From NCBI RefSeq assembly GCF_029210485.1, contig NZ_JARGET010000027.1:1-52219 (forward strand): 52,219 bases of DNA, in the 5' to 3' direction. Below are positions 9,021 through 16,449 of the stretch, piece by piece. Source of the DNA: Hoeflea sp. YIM 152468 (lineage in GTDB: Bacteria; Pseudomonadota; Alphaproteobacteria; Rhizobiales; Rhizobiaceae). Made by a program: the position numbers and the translations under genes. Under the pieces are notes generated by a model. That model did no database searches. It saw only the letters and a program-made list of their open reading frames with translations, and had not been told where the DNA came from. Each line of letters opens with the position of its first letter. Within the stretch, counting starts at the first letter, position 1.

Positions 9021-9211
9021 TGCTCTCTCCCATTGGGGCAAGAGCAAACGCTATCTCTCAGTCGGTCACGCCCTAAAAAATCTGAGACCGATACCAACTC
9101 CTAGCATGTTGTCTGGTGCCATTCCTACTTCGTCTTTTAACGTACCGATGCGGACAGCAAGACAAAGCAAATCTATACTTCGAACTCATTCAATCCACGA
9201 GGAGATTGACG

Positions 9212-9667
9212 ATGCGCGAGCGCATGCCTTTGGTGTTGGTGTTGGAAGATGAACCGCTCATCGGATTCGAGGTCGAGCAACGGTTGAATTACTTTGGATT
9301 CCGGGTCGGCGGCCCTTTCCGCTCCGGCCTGGAGGCCATGGGCTGGATCAGGCACAACGATCCTGACAGTGTTGTGTTCGGGGTGAGCCTTGCGGATGCT
9401 GTGTGGTCCGGGCTTGCCGGTATGCTTTTGGCCAGAAACATTCCGTTCGTGGTCCACACGACTACCACGCGGCAGCAAGGCGACCATGATCCCGTATTCG
9501 ACAAATGCCGGTGGGTAAGCAAGCTCAGTCAGCCGCTGGATCTGATTGATGCCGTCACTGCGTCGCTGCCGCTCCCGCTATCGGGAAGTCGGAGTGAGCG
9601 GGGGAGCAAACGATCGGCGGTCTCGTCGGATTACCCCCAGCCTCGCACTGGTATCGATCCGCTGTAG
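9212..9667 (+). CDS. stand-alone receiver domain, degenerate at the phosphorylation site
   Basis: A 151-aa CheY-like protein with no output domain. The acidic pocket near residues 12-14 (LEDEPL) is present. At the beta-3 end, where the acceptor Asp is expected, the sequence reads VVFGVSL, with Gly at about position 57. The later Thr (HTTTT) and Lys (WVSKL) positions remain recognisable. The protein probably cannot be phosphorylated normally and may act as a binding decoy or partner protein. The ATG at 9212 has GAGGAG upstream. The C-terminal 30 residues are hydrophilic and probably disordered. Confidence 0.75.
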   Translation: MRERMPLVLVLEDEPLIGFEVEQRLNYFGFRVGGPFRSGLEAMGWIRHNDPDSVVFGVSLADAVWSGLAGMLLARNIPFVVHTTTTRQQGDHDPVFDKCRWVSKLSQPLDLIDAVTASLPLPLSGSRSERGSKRSAVSSDYPQPRTGIDPL

Positions 9668-9724
9668 GTGTTGTTTGCCGCCGTTTGCTTGCGGCTGTCG
9701 CCGGGGCGGCAATGGTGCGGCAAG

Positions 9725-9752
9725 GCCGGCCCGGCAACCGATGCGGGCCGGC
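9725..9752. terminator. hairpin between convergent genes
   Basis: Perfect 9-bp inverted repeat GCCGGCCCG / CGGGCCGGC with a 10-nt loop, in the 107-bp gap between the receiver gene and the convergent lipoprotein gene. No T-run follows on either strand, so efficient intrinsic termination is uncertain. Confidence 0.45.
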
Positions 9753-9774
9753 AGGGCGTTTGCGGTTCTGGAAT

Positions 9775-10023
9775 TTACGGGCAGTCGGCGGTGTAGCGAC
9801 GTCCGCGGCTATCCCGGTAATAGCACTTGCCCGGTTCCTGCGCGTTTCCGATCAGCGCGCCGGCCACGGTGCCGACGGCGCCACCGACAATGGCGCCTTC
9901 AACATCACCGCTGACAGCGCCACCGATCGCGGCGCCGGATACGCCGCCCACCGCCGCTCCCCTTTCGGTGGCGCTGCAGGCGCCGAGCGCAAGCAAAGCT
10001 GTGGCGAATACAAGATGTTTCAT
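9775..10023 (-). CDS. glycine-zipper outer-membrane lipoprotein (82 aa)
   Basis: Signal peptide with lipobox LGAC (Cys about residue 16), then a Gly/Ala-rich zipper segment (GGVSGAAIGGAVSGDVEGAI and on to residue 60). A short tail, YYRDSRGRRYTADC, is typical of the Rickettsia 17-kDa-antigen-like / YMGG family. Such proteins sit in the outer membrane or periplasm and are often stress-induced. The ATG at 10023 follows a good Shine-Dalgarno (AGAGGAGAG) and an EcfG-type promoter 30 nt upstream. The function of the zipper is unknown. Confidence 0.8.
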   Translation of the reverse strand: MKHLVFATALLALGACSATERGAAVGGVSGAAIGGAVSGDVEGAIVGGAVGTVAGALIGNAQEPGKCYYRDSRGRRYTADCP

Positions 10024-10052
10024 GGGTCTCTCCTCTTTGCGTTCAGGCGGGT

Positions 10053-10077
10053 AACCATGAAGCGGCGCCGAAGTTCC
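10053..10077 (-). promoter_or_regulatory. EcfG-type promoter of the glycine-zipper lipoprotein
   Basis: Minus strand: GGAAC (10077-10073), 17 nt, GTT (10055-10053). It is about 30 nt upstream of the ATG at 10023 and back-to-back with the plus-strand site at 10115. Confidence 0.78.
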
Positions 10078-10114
10078 AAAAAAGTTTCGGCCCGCGCTCA
10101 ATCGCGGTCGGGCA

Positions 10115-10139
10115 GGAACAAATTGTCTCCGCCGATGTT
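10115..10139 (+). promoter_or_regulatory. EcfG-type promoter of the flavodoxin-like gene
   Basis: GGAAC (10115-10119), 17 nt, GTT (10137-10139). It is about 128 nt before the ATG at 10267, giving a leader of roughly 120 nt in which no gene is seen. Confidence 0.72.
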
Positions 10140-10266
10140 CGGCAAAGGCAGCGGCCTGGTTGCTGATCGGCCGCGGCACGACAAAATCACATGATCCAGG
10201 AAACGAGGTCCGGCACCACAGCCGGCGAACGGTATGGGAGCAGGATGCAGGTCCTGATGGAATGAC

Positions 10267-10875
10267 ATGAAAGCCATTGCACTGAACGCAACCCTCAAGT
10301 CCGGGGCTGACCGGAGCACATCTTCCACCGGGCATATGCTTGGGCTGATCGCGTCCGAACTGCAACGCCACAAGGTCGAGTGCGAGGTCGTTGCCTTGGC
10401 CGACCATGCCATCCAGCCGGGCGTCACCTCCGACGAGGGAGAGGGCGACGAATGGCCGATGATCCGTGACAAGATCCTCGCCGCGGATATTCTGATCCTG
10501 GGAACGCCGATCTGGCTGGGACAGCCGTCGAGTGTGTGCAAGCGTGCGCTGGAGCGGATGGATGCATTCCTGGCCGAAACCGACGATCAGGGCAGGATGG
10601 TGTCATACGGTCGGATCGCCGCTGTTGCCGTCGTCGGCAACGAGGATGGGGCGCACCATGTTTCAGCCGAGCTGTATCAGGCGCTCAACGATGTCGGGTT
10701 CACATTGGCTCCGAACGCGGTGGCCTATTGGGTCGGAGAAGCGATGAGTGCTACCAATTTCATCGATCTGCCCGAACCGCCGCAGAAGGTTCAATCCGCC
10801 ATCGACGTGATGGTGCGCAACACATTGCATCTGGCCAGGCTGATCGCGACCGATCCCTATCCAGGGCGCAAGTAG
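10267..10875 (+). CDS. flavodoxin family NAD(P)H-dependent reductase
   Basis: A 202-aa protein of the NADPH-dependent FMN reductase/flavodoxin fold. The N-terminal NATLKSGADRSTSSTGH fits the FMN phosphate loop, and ILGTPIWLGQPSSVCKRALER is the flavin-ring segment. It is presumed cytosolic and to transfer electrons to quinones, flavins or azo compounds, which could protect against redox stress. It carries its own EcfG-type promoter. Its TAG stop directly touches the stop of the convergent BON-domain gene (TAGCTA at 10873-10878), so the two 3' ends have no spacer. Confidence 0.82.
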   Translation: MKAIALNATLKSGADRSTSSTGHMLGLIASELQRHKVECEVVALADHAIQPGVTSDEGEGDEWPMIRDKILAADILILGTPIWLGQPSSVCKRALERMDAFLAETDDQGRMVSYGRIAAVAVVGNEDGAHHVSAELYQALNDVGFTLAPNAVAYWVGEAMSATNFIDLPEPPQKVQSAIDVMVRNTLHLARLIATDPYPGRK

Positions 10876-11169
10876 CTACACTTCGCTGCCAAGGGGAGGC
10901 GGGCTGCTTCGTACGGTGATGGCGCTTTCCACATGCCGGACTCCCGCAACGGCCGCGGCGGTTTCCATGCATCTGCGCAGTTCAGCTTCATCGGTGACCC
11001 AACCGCTCAGGATGATGCTTGATCCCGACACCACCGTGACCTCGACATCCGCCGCGTCGTACTTTCCGCTGGCCGCCAAGGCCGCGGCGACGTCCGCCTC
11101 GAGCTGCGCCGCTTTCGCGCGTTCGGGATCTGCCGGCTCACCGAAATATTCCCGTTTCTTGTAGACCAT
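10876..11169 (-). CDS. BON domain protein (97 aa)
   Basis: One BON domain fills residues about 22-88 (EVTVVSGSSIILSGWVTDEAE and AGVRHVESAITV). BON domains bind membranes or periplasmic partners in osmotic-stress proteins such as OsmY. No signal peptide is visible, so this copy looks cytoplasmic. The ATG at 11169 has GGAAGG upstream; upstream in-frame codons to 11352 are ignored. It is the last gene of an apparent operon with the hydrolase and DUF3182 genes (88-bp gap). Confidence 0.8.
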   Translation of the reverse strand: MVYKKREYFGEPADPERAKAAQLEADVAAALAASGKYDAADVEVTVVSGSSIILSGWVTDEAELRRCMETAAAVAGVRHVESAITVRSSPPPLGSEV

Positions 11170-11257
11170 GTCATCACCTTCCTCTGTTGTCCTTGCGTCT
11201 GTTGTTGCGGCGGGTGTGTGCGCCCCGGCACCAACCCGATGCGTGGCGCCAGACGCA

Positions 11258-11986
11258 TCAGCGGGCGTTGAGCACCATTTCCCGTATCCAGCCCAGAAGC
11301 AGATCGTCATAGGCATGCCGGCTGGCCGGAGTGGACAGCGCATGGTCGGCATCCTCGATCAGCCTGTGGGTGATCGAGCGCGCTTTCACGAATGAAGCGA
11401 TGTAACTGGCGATGGTCGCATGCGGGATCAGGTGATCGTTTTCCGATTCCACGATCAGCACATCACCCTGGAAATCCGTGCAACTGCGCAAGGCACGGTT
11501 TGAGCGAACCGGCACCTGCGCACTCCTGAAATCCTGCAGCTCCTTGCGGTCCAGCGAGTATTTGGCAACCTCCCAGGCCTCGTCCTCGTAGAGGGCGGGC
11601 ACGCGCATCCCCAGCCATCTCACCGACCGGCAGGATGTCAGAAGTGTGGCCAGGTAGGCTCCGTAACTACTGGCCACCACGGCGATCGAACCGGAATCCA
11701 CGCCGGGGTGGCGGGCAAGGGCATCATAGGCGGAACAGACGTCGGCCAGATTCTCCGCAGGCGTGACAGTCTTGAGATGCTCGTGCATGTCGCCATGGCC
11801 GCGCATGTCGAAGGTCAGGCATATGCATCCCAATTGCGCGATTGCTCTGGAACGGCGTTCGTCACGTTTCTGACTCCCGGCCCATCCGTGCACAAAGAGC
11901 ACACCCGGAAAGCCGGTTGCCGGTTCAAAGAAATGGCCGGCCATCTCGACACCATCGACCTTGATCTGTGCATCCTTCTTTTTCAC
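11258..11986 (-). CDS. alpha/beta hydrolase
   Basis: A 242-aa protein with the alpha/beta-hydrolase order: VLFVHGWAGS (oxyanion loop), FDMRGHG, the nucleophile elbow VVASSYGAY (Ser about residue 110), the acid in ESENDHLI, and the His in DADHAL. Relatives are esterases or dienelactone-hydrolase-like enzymes; the substrate is unknown. Its ATG overlaps the stop of the upstream DUF3182 gene (ATGA, 11983-11986), a sign of translational coupling. Confidence 0.85.
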   Translation of the reverse strand: MKKKDAQIKVDGVEMAGHFFEPATGFPGVLFVHGWAGSQKRDERRSRAIAQLGCICLTFDMRGHGDMHEHLKTVTPAENLADVCSAYDALARHPGVDSGSIAVVASSYGAYLATLLTSCRSVRWLGMRVPALYEDEAWEVAKYSLDRKELQDFRSAQVPVRSNRALRSCTDFQGDVLIVESENDHLIPHATIASYIASFVKARSITHRLIEDADHALSTPASRHAYDDLLLGWIREMVLNAR

Positions 11987-13095
11987 CTTGCATCCTGCAC
12001 GTGACTGTATTTCAGCAGCGGCCCCAGCTCCGGGTCCACACCGTGGAAATAGACATCCGCATCCCTCGGAGGAACGATGTCGTCGCCATATTGTTCCACA
12101 GTTGAAGCCTGAACCTTGTGCAGGTCGGGGTCATGGGCAAAGGCCTTCAGTGCGGCGATTTCCGCACCGCTGGCGCCACCCACCCGCCAGGATTGTTCAA
12201 GCACCGCGTGCTTGATCCTGCCGCGGCTGTCGCGGCCGGAAATGAGGTCATAGTTGCGCCGCGAGGCCACCAGACCAAGATGTCTGGTGGCCAGGTGATC
12301 AAACCGCATGCCGAGTTCGCACAGGTTCCTTTCCTCACCGGATAACGCCTCGACAAGATCTGATAGCCGTCCGCGTGACACCTGCAGGCAGGACCCGCCA
12401 TAGACCTCCTGCCGCTGGTTGTTGAGCGTGAGTTGCTGCTCGCCCATATAGGCTGCCGACACGCCGCCGAGCATGATCTGACCGACGCTGAAGGTTCTCA
12501 CATCCGTGAGGTTCTCCTCCAGCACAAGGCAGTCGAAAAGGCCATCGTCACCGGTCAGAGTGTCGATGACGTAAAACAATTCATCCAGTGAGGTTGCAAC
12601 CTGTTGCTGCGTCCCGCCGCTTGCGCTGACCAGCTTGATGCGGATGTCTCCAGCCTGCAGCAGTTTTCGTCCTGCGGCAATCGCGCCGCGGCTGGTGGTG
12701 GCTGTAAAGCCGGGGAGGGTGAGATCCGCTGCGACACGGGCAAAGGAGCCGGGCCAGGTCGGATCCAGCGCCTCGTCCGGTGCGAGCGGATGCACGATGG
12801 CTTTTGTGGCCGCCATCGGATGGCTCACCTGACCGCCCAGAAAATCGCCCTCGCCGGGGTAGGGGAGATGGGGGCTGCACTCGGCGCCGCACAGCGTGGC
12901 GCGAGGAACACAATAGGGGCGACGCGAACAGCGGTAATCCTCCAGGCGCCCGTGGTATTCCTTGCCCAGGAAATCCGCCACACGCCGGGTCAGGGCGATG
13001 TGTGACAGCTCGTCATGGCTGTCTAGGCCGAGGCATCCCCAGGTGAGGACCGGTCCGTCATCGCGGTGACGCGCAAGGGGTGACGCTTGTTCCAT
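11983..13095 (-). CDS. DUF3182 family protein
   Basis: A 370-aa protein matching my recollection of DUF3182. The conserved blocks are TKAIVHPLAPDEA, a glycine-containing strand (IKLVSASGGTQQQV), LVLEENLTDVRTFSVGQI, VYGGSCLQV, LVASRRNYDLISGRD and VLEQSWRVGGASGAEIAAL. The layout of Lys/Glu-rich strands suggests an ATP-grasp-like fold, but no reaction is established. It heads a three-gene operon (DUF3182, hydrolase, BON) behind an exact EcfG-type promoter, so it is probably made during stationary phase or stress. Confidence 0.75.
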   Translation of the reverse strand: MEQASPLARHRDDGPVLTWGCLGLDSHDELSHIALTRRVADFLGKEYHGRLEDYRCSRRPYCVPRATLCGAECSPHLPYPGEGDFLGGQVSHPMAATKAIVHPLAPDEALDPTWPGSFARVAADLTLPGFTATTSRGAIAAGRKLLQAGDIRIKLVSASGGTQQQVATSLDELFYVIDTLTGDDGLFDCLVLEENLTDVRTFSVGQIMLGGVSAAYMGEQQLTLNNQRQEVYGGSCLQVSRGRLSDLVEALSGEERNLCELGMRFDHLATRHLGLVASRRNYDLISGRDSRGRIKHAVLEQSWRVGGASGAEIAALKAFAHDPDLHKVQASTVEQYGDDIVPPRDADVYFHGVDPELGPLLKYSHVQDAR

Positions 13096-13126
13096 GAAAG
13101 AGCTTCCTTTGTCTCAAGCGTGGGTA

Positions 13127-13151
13127 AACCCGGCATGGAGGCGAATGTTCC
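13127..13151 (-). promoter_or_regulatory. EcfG-type promoter of the DUF3182-hydrolase-BON operon
   Basis: Minus strand: GGAAC (13151-13147), 17 nt, GTT (13129-13127). It lies 32 nt upstream of the DUF3182 ATG; AAGGAAG before that ATG can serve as ribosome site. Confidence 0.8.
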
Positions 13152-13473
13152 GCACCGCAGAGAATTTTCGATGCGGCAAGGGGACGCCGGACGCAATGTC
13201 TTCGTCCCGCCGCGCCGGTAGTGCGTGGTTGGCATGGAGACCACCGGAGGATCCGGCCTGCAAGGTGATCGAAACCGATCCGAGGCCGTCCCATGCGATT
13301 GCGCGTTCGGTGCAGCAACCGGTGCAGCGATGTGACCGGAGATCCGGGTTGGCGGCGGCACTGAAGCAGCAGCGGAAGCCACCGCCAGGCGACATTGGAG
13401 TGGCGGATCATGATTGTTGACGGCTGCAACAGGGTTGAACGAAGCGGCTTGAAAAATAAAAATGCAGCGAGGC

Positions 13474-13498
13474 GGAACATTCACGTCAGTTTCCGGTT
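13474..13498 (+). promoter_or_regulatory. orphan EcfG-type promoter
   Basis: GGAAC (13474-13478), 17 nt, GTT (13496-13498) on the plus strand. No convincing coding gene follows; the transcript would run about 240 nt to the hairpin at 13714-13745. A 44-codon frame (ATG about 13560 to TGA 13694) lacks a ribosome site. The rest of 13152-13789 shows no gene. Confidence 0.6.
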
Positions 13499-13504
13499 GG
13501 GCAA

Positions 13505-13750
13505 GTCCGCGTTGGCATACTCCAGCCCCAACCGTGCCGCGCGGGCAAAACCATGGATCATGGTCCGGCCGATGGTCTTCCCCCAAGACCGTCGGCCATT
13601 TTTCCTCCAGATTTCATCAGGCAGGTCGACCCGAGCCGCCATTGTTGATCCGGAGCCGGAAATTCTGACAGGGATGGATTTGCGCGCGGCCTGAAAATTC
13701 GCAAAACCCCGGAAAAGGCAGGAAGCCTTCTTGCCTCCTGCCTTTCGCCT
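13505..13750 (+). ncRNA. candidate stress-controlled small RNA (or short mRNA)
   Basis: The interval is defined only by the EcfG-type promoter at 13474-13498 and the 10-bp hairpin at 13714-13745. Its start is estimated from the -10 position. No strong ribosome site or recognisable peptide is present. It could also be an untranslated leader or a non-functional promoter remnant. Confidence 0.3.
13714..13745. terminator. bidirectional hairpin terminator
   Basis: Perfect 10-bp stem AAAGGCAGGA / TCCTGCCTTT with a 12-nt loop. On the plus strand CGCCTTTTTC follows; on the minus strand the stem runs into TTTTCC. It lies 45 nt past the stop of the CBS gene (minus) and about 240 nt past the orphan promoter (plus). 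Confidence 0.65.
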
Positions 13751-13789
13751 TTTTCAAGGGAGGGCGTTGCACCTCTTGTGGGCCTGGGA

Positions 13790-14230
13790 TCAGACGGTGT
13801 GTGATTGTGAATGCTGACCGCCGGGCTGCGATATGTCGCTCAGTGCCGGTCCGGCTGCGCCATCCATGGCTTGGGTGGCAAGATCGCCAAGCGACAGGAT
13901 GCCGGCAAGCCGCTTGTCGCGATCGAGAACCGGGAGCCGCCGCAGCTGCTGGTTGCCGAGATTTTCGAGAACCTGGGCAACATCCTCGTCTTCGAAACAG
14001 TACTTCACTTCCTTTGACATCACGTCTTCGATGGGCGTTTCCGGACCGTGGCCCCCTGCAATGGCGCGGACCGCAATATCGCGATCCGTCAGCATTCCGA
14101 CGAGGCGATCATTTTCCCCGACCGGTACCACACCAGCATCTATTTCCGCCATGGTCACAGCGGCTTGCCGGATAGTATCTCTGGGGTGGGCGACAACAAC
14201 ATCACGGGTCATGACTTCGCTAACACGCAT
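13790..14230 (-). CDS. tandem CBS domain protein (146 aa)
   Basis: Two CBS motifs form one Bateman module. The first (residues about 1-58) begins MRVSEVMTRDVVVAHP and has GMLTDRDIAVRAI; the second (about 70-130) has EDVAQVLENLGNQQ and AGILSLGDLA. Such stand-alone modules bind adenine nucleotides and sense energy state. The ATG at 14230 was chosen because AGGAG precedes it and it matches the usual family start; the frame extends to 14281 across the promoter. It has an exact EcfG-type promoter and a hairpin terminator, so it is a single-gene unit. Confidence 0.85.
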   Translation of the reverse strand: MRVSEVMTRDVVVAHPRDTIRQAAVTMAEIDAGVVPVGENDRLVGMLTDRDIAVRAIAGGHGPETPIEDVMSKEVKYCFEDEDVAQVLENLGNQQLRRLPVLDRDKRLAGILSLGDLATQAMDGAAGPALSDISQPGGQHSQSHTV

Positions 14231-14265
14231 TCTGGCTCTCCTTTCGATAGGGGGTGAGCTGTCCG

Positions 14266-14290
14266 AACCAGAGCGGGTCACAAAAGTTCC
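14266..14290 (-). promoter_or_regulatory. EcfG-type promoter of the CBS-domain gene
   Basis: Minus strand: GGAAC (14290-14286), 17 nt, GTT (14268-14266), 36 nt before the ATG at 14230. Confidence 0.8.
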
Positions 14291-14400
14291 CGGAATTTTT
14301 CAGTGTTGGCCCGGCGTTGCCTTCAAACCCCGAAGTCAGTTCTATCGGGCATTGCCTGCAACGGCGTGCGGCAGGATGGGATCTGCTGCCGGGCTTGCGG

Positions 14401-14565
14401 CTAGGTGCCGCCGCCTTCTTCGGTGAAGAGCTCGGCGGTCTTTTTGTCCCGCCTGATCTTTTCCTCGCGGCTCAGACGCCGTTTGCGCAACAGCGCATAG
14501 ACCATCGCTGCGGCGAGCAGGAGTGGGCCGACAGCAACGACGAGAAACCAGAGCAGATTTTCCAT
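14401..14565 (-). CDS. small membrane protein (54 aa)
   Basis: A 55-codon frame. The protein starts MENLLWFLVVAVGPLLLAAA, one N-terminal transmembrane helix (residues about 3-25). A strongly basic then acidic tail follows (LLRKRRLSREEKIRRDKKT and AELFTEEGGGT). AAAGGG lies 8 nt upstream of the ATG, and an exact EcfG-type promoter (14608-14632) lies 43 nt upstream. Size, helix and charged tail resemble small membrane proteins of stress or respiratory loci; I cannot name a family. Confidence 0.7.
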   Translation of the reverse strand: MENLLWFLVVAVGPLLLAAAMVYALLRKRRLSREEKIRRDKKTAELFTEEGGGT

Positions 14566-14607
14566 GTCATCCCTTTCTGGAGTTGGACTGGCGTTCCATT
14601 GCCTGCC

Positions 14608-14632
14608 AACCGGCGGACGGGTGATTTGTTCC
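14608..14632 (-). promoter_or_regulatory. EcfG-type promoter of the 54-aa membrane protein
   Basis: Minus strand: GGAAC (14632-14628), 17 nt, GTT (14610-14608). Confidence 0.75.
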
Positions 14633-14675
14633 GAACATTCTTTCGGCCCCCGAATGGCCAGCTCGCAGGAGTGTT

Positions 14676-14760
14676 TCAGCCGTAGAGCACAACCGCCTTG
14701 AGATATCCGTCCTGACGATCATATGCCGCGTCGGGCGCCTCGCCGACCCGGTCGACCGAC
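14676..14760 (-). pseudogene. relic of a zinc alcohol dehydrogenase 3' end
   Basis: Between an in-frame TAG and a TGA, the minus strand encodes about 27 residues including EAPDAAYDRQDGYLKAVVLY. This resembles the C-terminus of zinc-dependent alcohol/formaldehyde dehydrogenases (which end in a YD..KQDGCxKVVL pattern). There is no start codon and no room for the rest of the enzyme. The remainder of 14633-14867 shows nothing. The match is short, so it may be chance. Confidence 0.3.
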
Positions 14761-14867
14761 TAAGAGGGGAGAAAAAGCGGAAAAGGGGCGATCAGTCCCG
14801 CCGCAACAGCAGCGAGCGCGTCCCTGGTGCGCCGGACTTGACCTGTTCGATGCTCTCCGGAGCTGCG

Positions 14868-14892
14868 GGAACTTATCGTCATCCCGGATGTT
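14868..14892 (+). promoter_or_regulatory. EcfG-type promoter of the phospholipase D gene
   Basis: GGAAC (14868-14872), 17 nt, GTT (14890-14892), 37 nt before the GTG start at 14929. Confidence 0.8.
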
Positions 14893-14928
14893 GGATAGGG
14901 AGCAGGTGAATCGGCCGTGGAGGTGTGA

Positions 14929-16449
14929 GTGAACGACCAAAATCCCGGGAAGGCCATCCTACAGCCCGGCCTGAATGTCTGGAAAAAGGTCGCTGCCGAA
15001 AATGTGCTGTTCCTGATCGACATGGAGTCCTATCTCGAGCAGCTCAAGCCGGTTCTGCAGGCGGCGAAGCGGTCGATCTGGATCATAGGGTGGGACTTCA
15101 ACCCCGACTTTGATCTTGATCAGGGTGACGCCGGTGGCAGTTGCGCGCTTGGCCCCTTTCTCAGAGACCTTGCCGACGATAATCCGGAGCTTGAAATCCG
15201 GATTCTGATATGGGGGGAAGGTCCGGTGTTTTCCGGTCGCACCTTGCGGTTCTTTCTGAAAATGGGCTGGGAAGACCACCCGCGCATTCATCTGCACTAC
15301 GATCTCGCACATCCGATTCGCGCCTCTCATCACCAGAAAATCGTTGCTGTCGACGAGTGCTTCGCCTTTGTCGGCGGAATGGACCTGACCGCGAAGCGGT
15401 GGGACGACCGGCTGCACCGGGCCGACCATCCGCTGCGGCTGACTCCGGACGGCAAGGCCTATCCGCCGGTTCATGATGTGCAAGTGCTTGTGTCAGGCGA
15501 GGCGGCATCGGCACTGGCCGAGGTGGCACGCCGGCGCTGGGCTGAAGACAGCGGCGAGCAGGTCCCAGCCCATGGCAGCCTGGAGCATGCCTGGCCCAGC
15601 GACAGCCAACCGCACATTCGCAATTGTGAGGCCGGCATCGCCCTGACACAGCCTGGCACGGCGAACTCCAGGCGACGGACCGAGGCGATCCGGCTGACCT
15701 GCGACGCGATCGCCGCTGCGAGACACTGCATCTATATCGAGGCTCAGTATCTCGCCTCCTTGCGCGTCACCCGCAGGCTTGCCGCCAGGCTGAAGCAGCC
15801 TGCAGGGCCGGAAGTCATCATTGTGGCGCCGCAAACCACGCGGGGCGCCATGGAGCAGCTCACAATGGGCGAAGGTATGGCGCGCTGCCTGCGCATGCTC
15901 CGCCGCGCAGACCGGCATGACCGCCTGCGCGCCACCTATGCAGTGGTGCCGGCAGCGGATGGGGGTGAGCAGGAAATACTGGTCCACGCCAAGGTTGTGA
16001 TCATCGACGACCGGCTGGCGCGGGTCGGCTCATCCAATCTCAACAACCGTTCCGAAGGCTTCGACACCGAATGTGACCTGGCCATAGAAGGCGATAGCAA
16101 CGCCTGCCGTGCGGCAATAGTGGACCTGCGCAATGATCTTCTTGCCGAGCATCTCGATGCGGACAAGGCCGAACTTGCCCGCCTGATTGAGGAGCGCGGT
16201 TCGGTCATTGCCGCGCTGGATGCGCTCAATGTCCGCGCCAGAGGGCTGCGTTCCCTGGATATAGAGCCGGCCATGCACCATCGCATCGCCTCCATGGGCA
16301 AGGTGCTGTTTGATCCGAAACGTCCGTACTGGCCGTTTCACCGGATCGTCAATTGGCCGCGTTCTCTGTTTCAGCGGCTGAAGGCGAAGATGCATTTTGG
16401 CAAGACTGGTGACGCGGCGACTTGCGGCGAAGATGAGCCGCTTCGGTAA
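14929..16449 (+). CDS. phospholipase D / cardiolipin synthase-like protein (YbhO-like)
   Basis: A 506-aa protein with two HKD motifs: SHHQKIVAVD at about residues 134-142 and VHAKVVIIDD at about 352-360, the latter followed by GSSNLNNRS. This duplicated layout is that of cardiolipin synthases and related phosphatidyltransferases. No N-terminal membrane helix is present, as in ClsB/YbhO. The start is GTG with GGAGG upstream. The neighbouring YbhN-like and YbhP-like genes recreate the enterobacterial ybhP-ybhO-ybhN set, so a role in membrane phospholipid remodelling is likely. The 3' end overlaps the convergent ybhN-like gene by 101 bp. Confidence 0.85.
   Translation: MNDQNPGKAILQPGLNVWKKVAAENVLFLIDMESYLEQLKPVLQAAKRSIWIIGWDFNPDFDLDQGDAGGSCALGPFLRDLADDNPELEIRILIWGEGPVFSGRTLRFFLKMGWEDHPRIHLHYDLAHPIRASHHQKIVAVDECFAFVGGMDLTAKRWDDRLHRADHPLRLTPDGKAYPPVHDVQVLVSGEAASALAEVARRRWAEDSGEQVPAHGSLEHAWPSDSQPHIRNCEAGIALTQPGTANSRRRTEAIRLTCDAIAAARHCIYIEAQYLASLRVTRRLAARLKQPAGPEVIIVAPQTTRGAMEQLTMGEGMARCLRMLRRADRHDRLRATYAVVPAADGGEQEILVHAKVVIIDDRLARVGSSNLNNRSEGFDTECDLAIEGDSNACRAAIVDLRNDLLAEHLDADKAELARLIEERGSVIAALDALNVRARGLRSLDIEPAMHHRIASMGKVLFDPKRPYWPFHRIVNWPRSLFQRLKAKMHFGKTGDAATCGEDEPLR

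Noticed and set aside
9826-9840. GTTCC inside the glycine-zipper lipoprotein gene
   Set aside because: It lies in coding sequence and no GTT follows at the right distance on the minus strand.
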